This document shows, piece by piece, positions 63,272 to 64,000 of a stretch of DNA of 64,000 nucleotides. Numbering within the stretch: position 1 is the stretch's first letter; each line of letters starts with the position of its first letter. The stretch is from Mycobacterium sp. BK086. GTDB taxonomy: Bacteria; Actinomycetota; Actinomycetes; Mycobacteriales; Mycobacteriaceae. The stretch lies in NCBI GenBank assembly GCA_004362315.1, contig SNWL01000009.1, positions 248,001 through 312,000 on the forward strand. Reading direction: 5' to 3'. Below the pieces are notes generated by a model. The model was given only the letters and a program-made list of their open reading frames with translations. It had not been told where the DNA came from and did no database searches. A program made the position numbers and the translations under genes.

Positions 63272-63396
63272 GGTCACAAGTATGACCATGAATCGATGGC
63301 GCGTCCACATGCGCCGAAGCCTCTGAAGCGGCCACCGCGGGGCGAATAAACGCCGACCGACGTTATTCAGTACGGCTAAATACCACCTCTGACCAG

Positions 63397-63470
63397 CGCC
63401 CCCGGCAGGAATCGAACCTGCGACCTAGGGATTAGAAGGCCCTTGCTCTATCCGACTGAGCTACGGAGGC
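63397..63470 (-). tRNA. tRNA-Arg (anticodon TCT)
   Basis: Cloverleaf on the minus strand: acceptor GCCTCCG/CGGGGGC with a T-G wobble, D-stem GCTC/GAGC, anticodon loop CTTCTAA (TCT, reads AGA), T-arm GCAGG-TTCGATT-CCTGC. The anticodon stem has one C-T mismatch next to the loop. CCA is not encoded. Confidence 0.93.
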
Positions 63471-63565
63471 AGCGCGTCGACAGTCTAGCGGGGCGGATTT
63501 GCCAGAAGGGGCGCGTGTAGCTTCCTGTGAATTGGAATCTCCCTGAGCCGGAATCCGCAGTGGCG

Positions 63566-63976
63566 TCAATCGGTGCCGAATCGCGCCTGCAACGAATCCT
63601 GCAGTCGTCGCACTTCCTTCAGTTTTTCCCGCAGCCGCAACACGGGTTCGGGTGTCCGCTCGGCACCCCAGCCAGCGTCGAGCCGGCTTGACCACCGGCG
63701 CTCAGCAACCATGATCAGATCCTCGAGATCGTCAATCTCGGCCTGCATCAGCTCACTGAACAGTCGCGCCTGAGCTGCATCGTTGGGATGAAACGACTGC
63801 TTCTGCGGATGTCGCGGAAAACGTCGGCTCAAAGGTGCGGACGTGTGCGCGAAATACGTCGGCTCGGTGCGGGCTGTCAGTCCACCGGCAGCGACTGTGT
63901 AGGGATCCTCGAGAAGCATCGTCAAATCATCTATGGGAAACGCTTGGCGTTTCCTTAGGAGCGGGTTGGCAGACAA
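63566..63976 (-). CDS. Conserved-looking hypothetical protein
   Basis: A 136-residue soluble protein. The C-terminal half is a long charged helix region (ARLFSELMQAEIDDLEDLIMVAERRW to LKEVRRLQDSLQARFGTD) with coiled-coil character; the N-terminal part has FPIDDLTMLLEDPYTVAAGG. TTG at 63976 or ATG at 63919 may start it. I do not recognise a family. It is 95 bases beyond tRNA-Arg on the same strand. Confidence 0.6.
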   Translation of the reverse strand: MSANPLLRKRQAFPIDDLTMLLEDPYTVAAGGLTARTEPTYFAHTSAPLSRRFPRHPQKQSFHPNDAAQARLFSELMQAEIDDLEDLIMVAERRWSSRLDAGWGAERTPEPVLRLREKLKEVRRLQDSLQARFGTD

Positions 63977-64000
63977 CCCAACGCCACCCGGTGTTAACTT

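Noticed and set aside
63432..63695. 87-codon minus-strand frame across tRNA-Arg
   Set aside because: Runs through a clear tRNA gene and has no recognisable protein features.

Overview
The window is chromosomal DNA from a mycobacterium, most likely a fast-growing environmental Mycolicibacterium. Three things point there: very high GC with strong third-position GC, a fused type I fatty acid synthase followed by a free-standing acpS, and a gene order matching the M. tuberculosis Rv2524c-Rv2495c segment (fas, acpS, M20 peptidase, bcp, DUF3618, lppS/ldt, tRNA-Lys, tRNA-His, orn, HerA-like ATPase, cmrA, MFS, membrane protein, TetR, accD1-accA1-fadE19-maoC-citE-bkdABC). This identification is recalled from sequence and order; no database search was run. 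No rRNA, CRISPR array, insertion sequence or prophage was found.

Layout. 1-9 kb: 3' part of fas, then acpS. 9-14.5 kb: an ArsR/VOC pair, an M20 peptidase, a secreted beta-roll-like protein, bcp, a DUF3618 protein and a P450. 14.6-20.5 kb: a D-lactate/glycolate-type FAD oxidase and three consecutive exported proteins (alpha/beta hydrolase, sugar dehydrogenase, clan GH-A glycosidase). 20.7-28.2 kb: tRNA-Lys, L,D-transpeptidase, an amidohydrolase, a tandem pair of uncharacterised paralogues, a small secreted protein, tRNA-His, orn and a HerA-like ATPase. 28.2-33.6 kb: cmrA, MFS, an MmpS-like protein, an S9 peptidase and two tiny membrane proteins. 33.6-43.6 kb: a TetR regulator with a double operator, divergent from an eight-gene leucine/branched-chain acid catabolic operon. 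43.6-47.3 kb: a large exported protein, an ArsR-SRPBCC fusion and an enoyl-CoA hydratase. 47.4-52.4 kb: a tight four-gene ureide/carbamoyl cluster. 52.4-58 kb: diguanylate cyclase, ECF sigma factor, FAD reductase, a small CxxC protein, a DUF6131 protein, an alcohol dehydrogenase remnant and a SigF-type sigma factor. 58-64 kb: a MarR-centred island, a RelE-type toxin-antitoxin pair, tRNA-Arg and a hypothetical protein.

How the genes work together. FAS-I needs AcpS for phosphopantetheinylation, and CmrA acts later in mycolate synthesis. The bkdABC-fadE19-accA1/accD1-maoC-citE set covers leucine breakdown from ketoisocaproate to acetoacetate plus acetyl-CoA, apart from the shared E3 subunit. The TetR regulator has two 16-bp palindromes in the divergent promoter region. 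The least described part is 47.4-52.4 kb: a biuret-hydrolase-like cysteine amidohydrolase, FdrA and DUF1116 proteins related to oxamate carbamoyltransferase, and a carbamate kinase fused to an allophanate-hydrolase C-terminal-like domain. Together they suggest a route that recovers ATP from a ureide through carbamoyl phosphate.

Regulatory DNA is unusually readable. There are two GTTT-N15-GGGTAA promoters (one upstream of the SigF-type gene itself), matching operators at two ArsR genes, three RTTGC-N5-GCAAY sites around the MarR island, and several palindromes with no local regulator. All of these are motif readings without experimental support.
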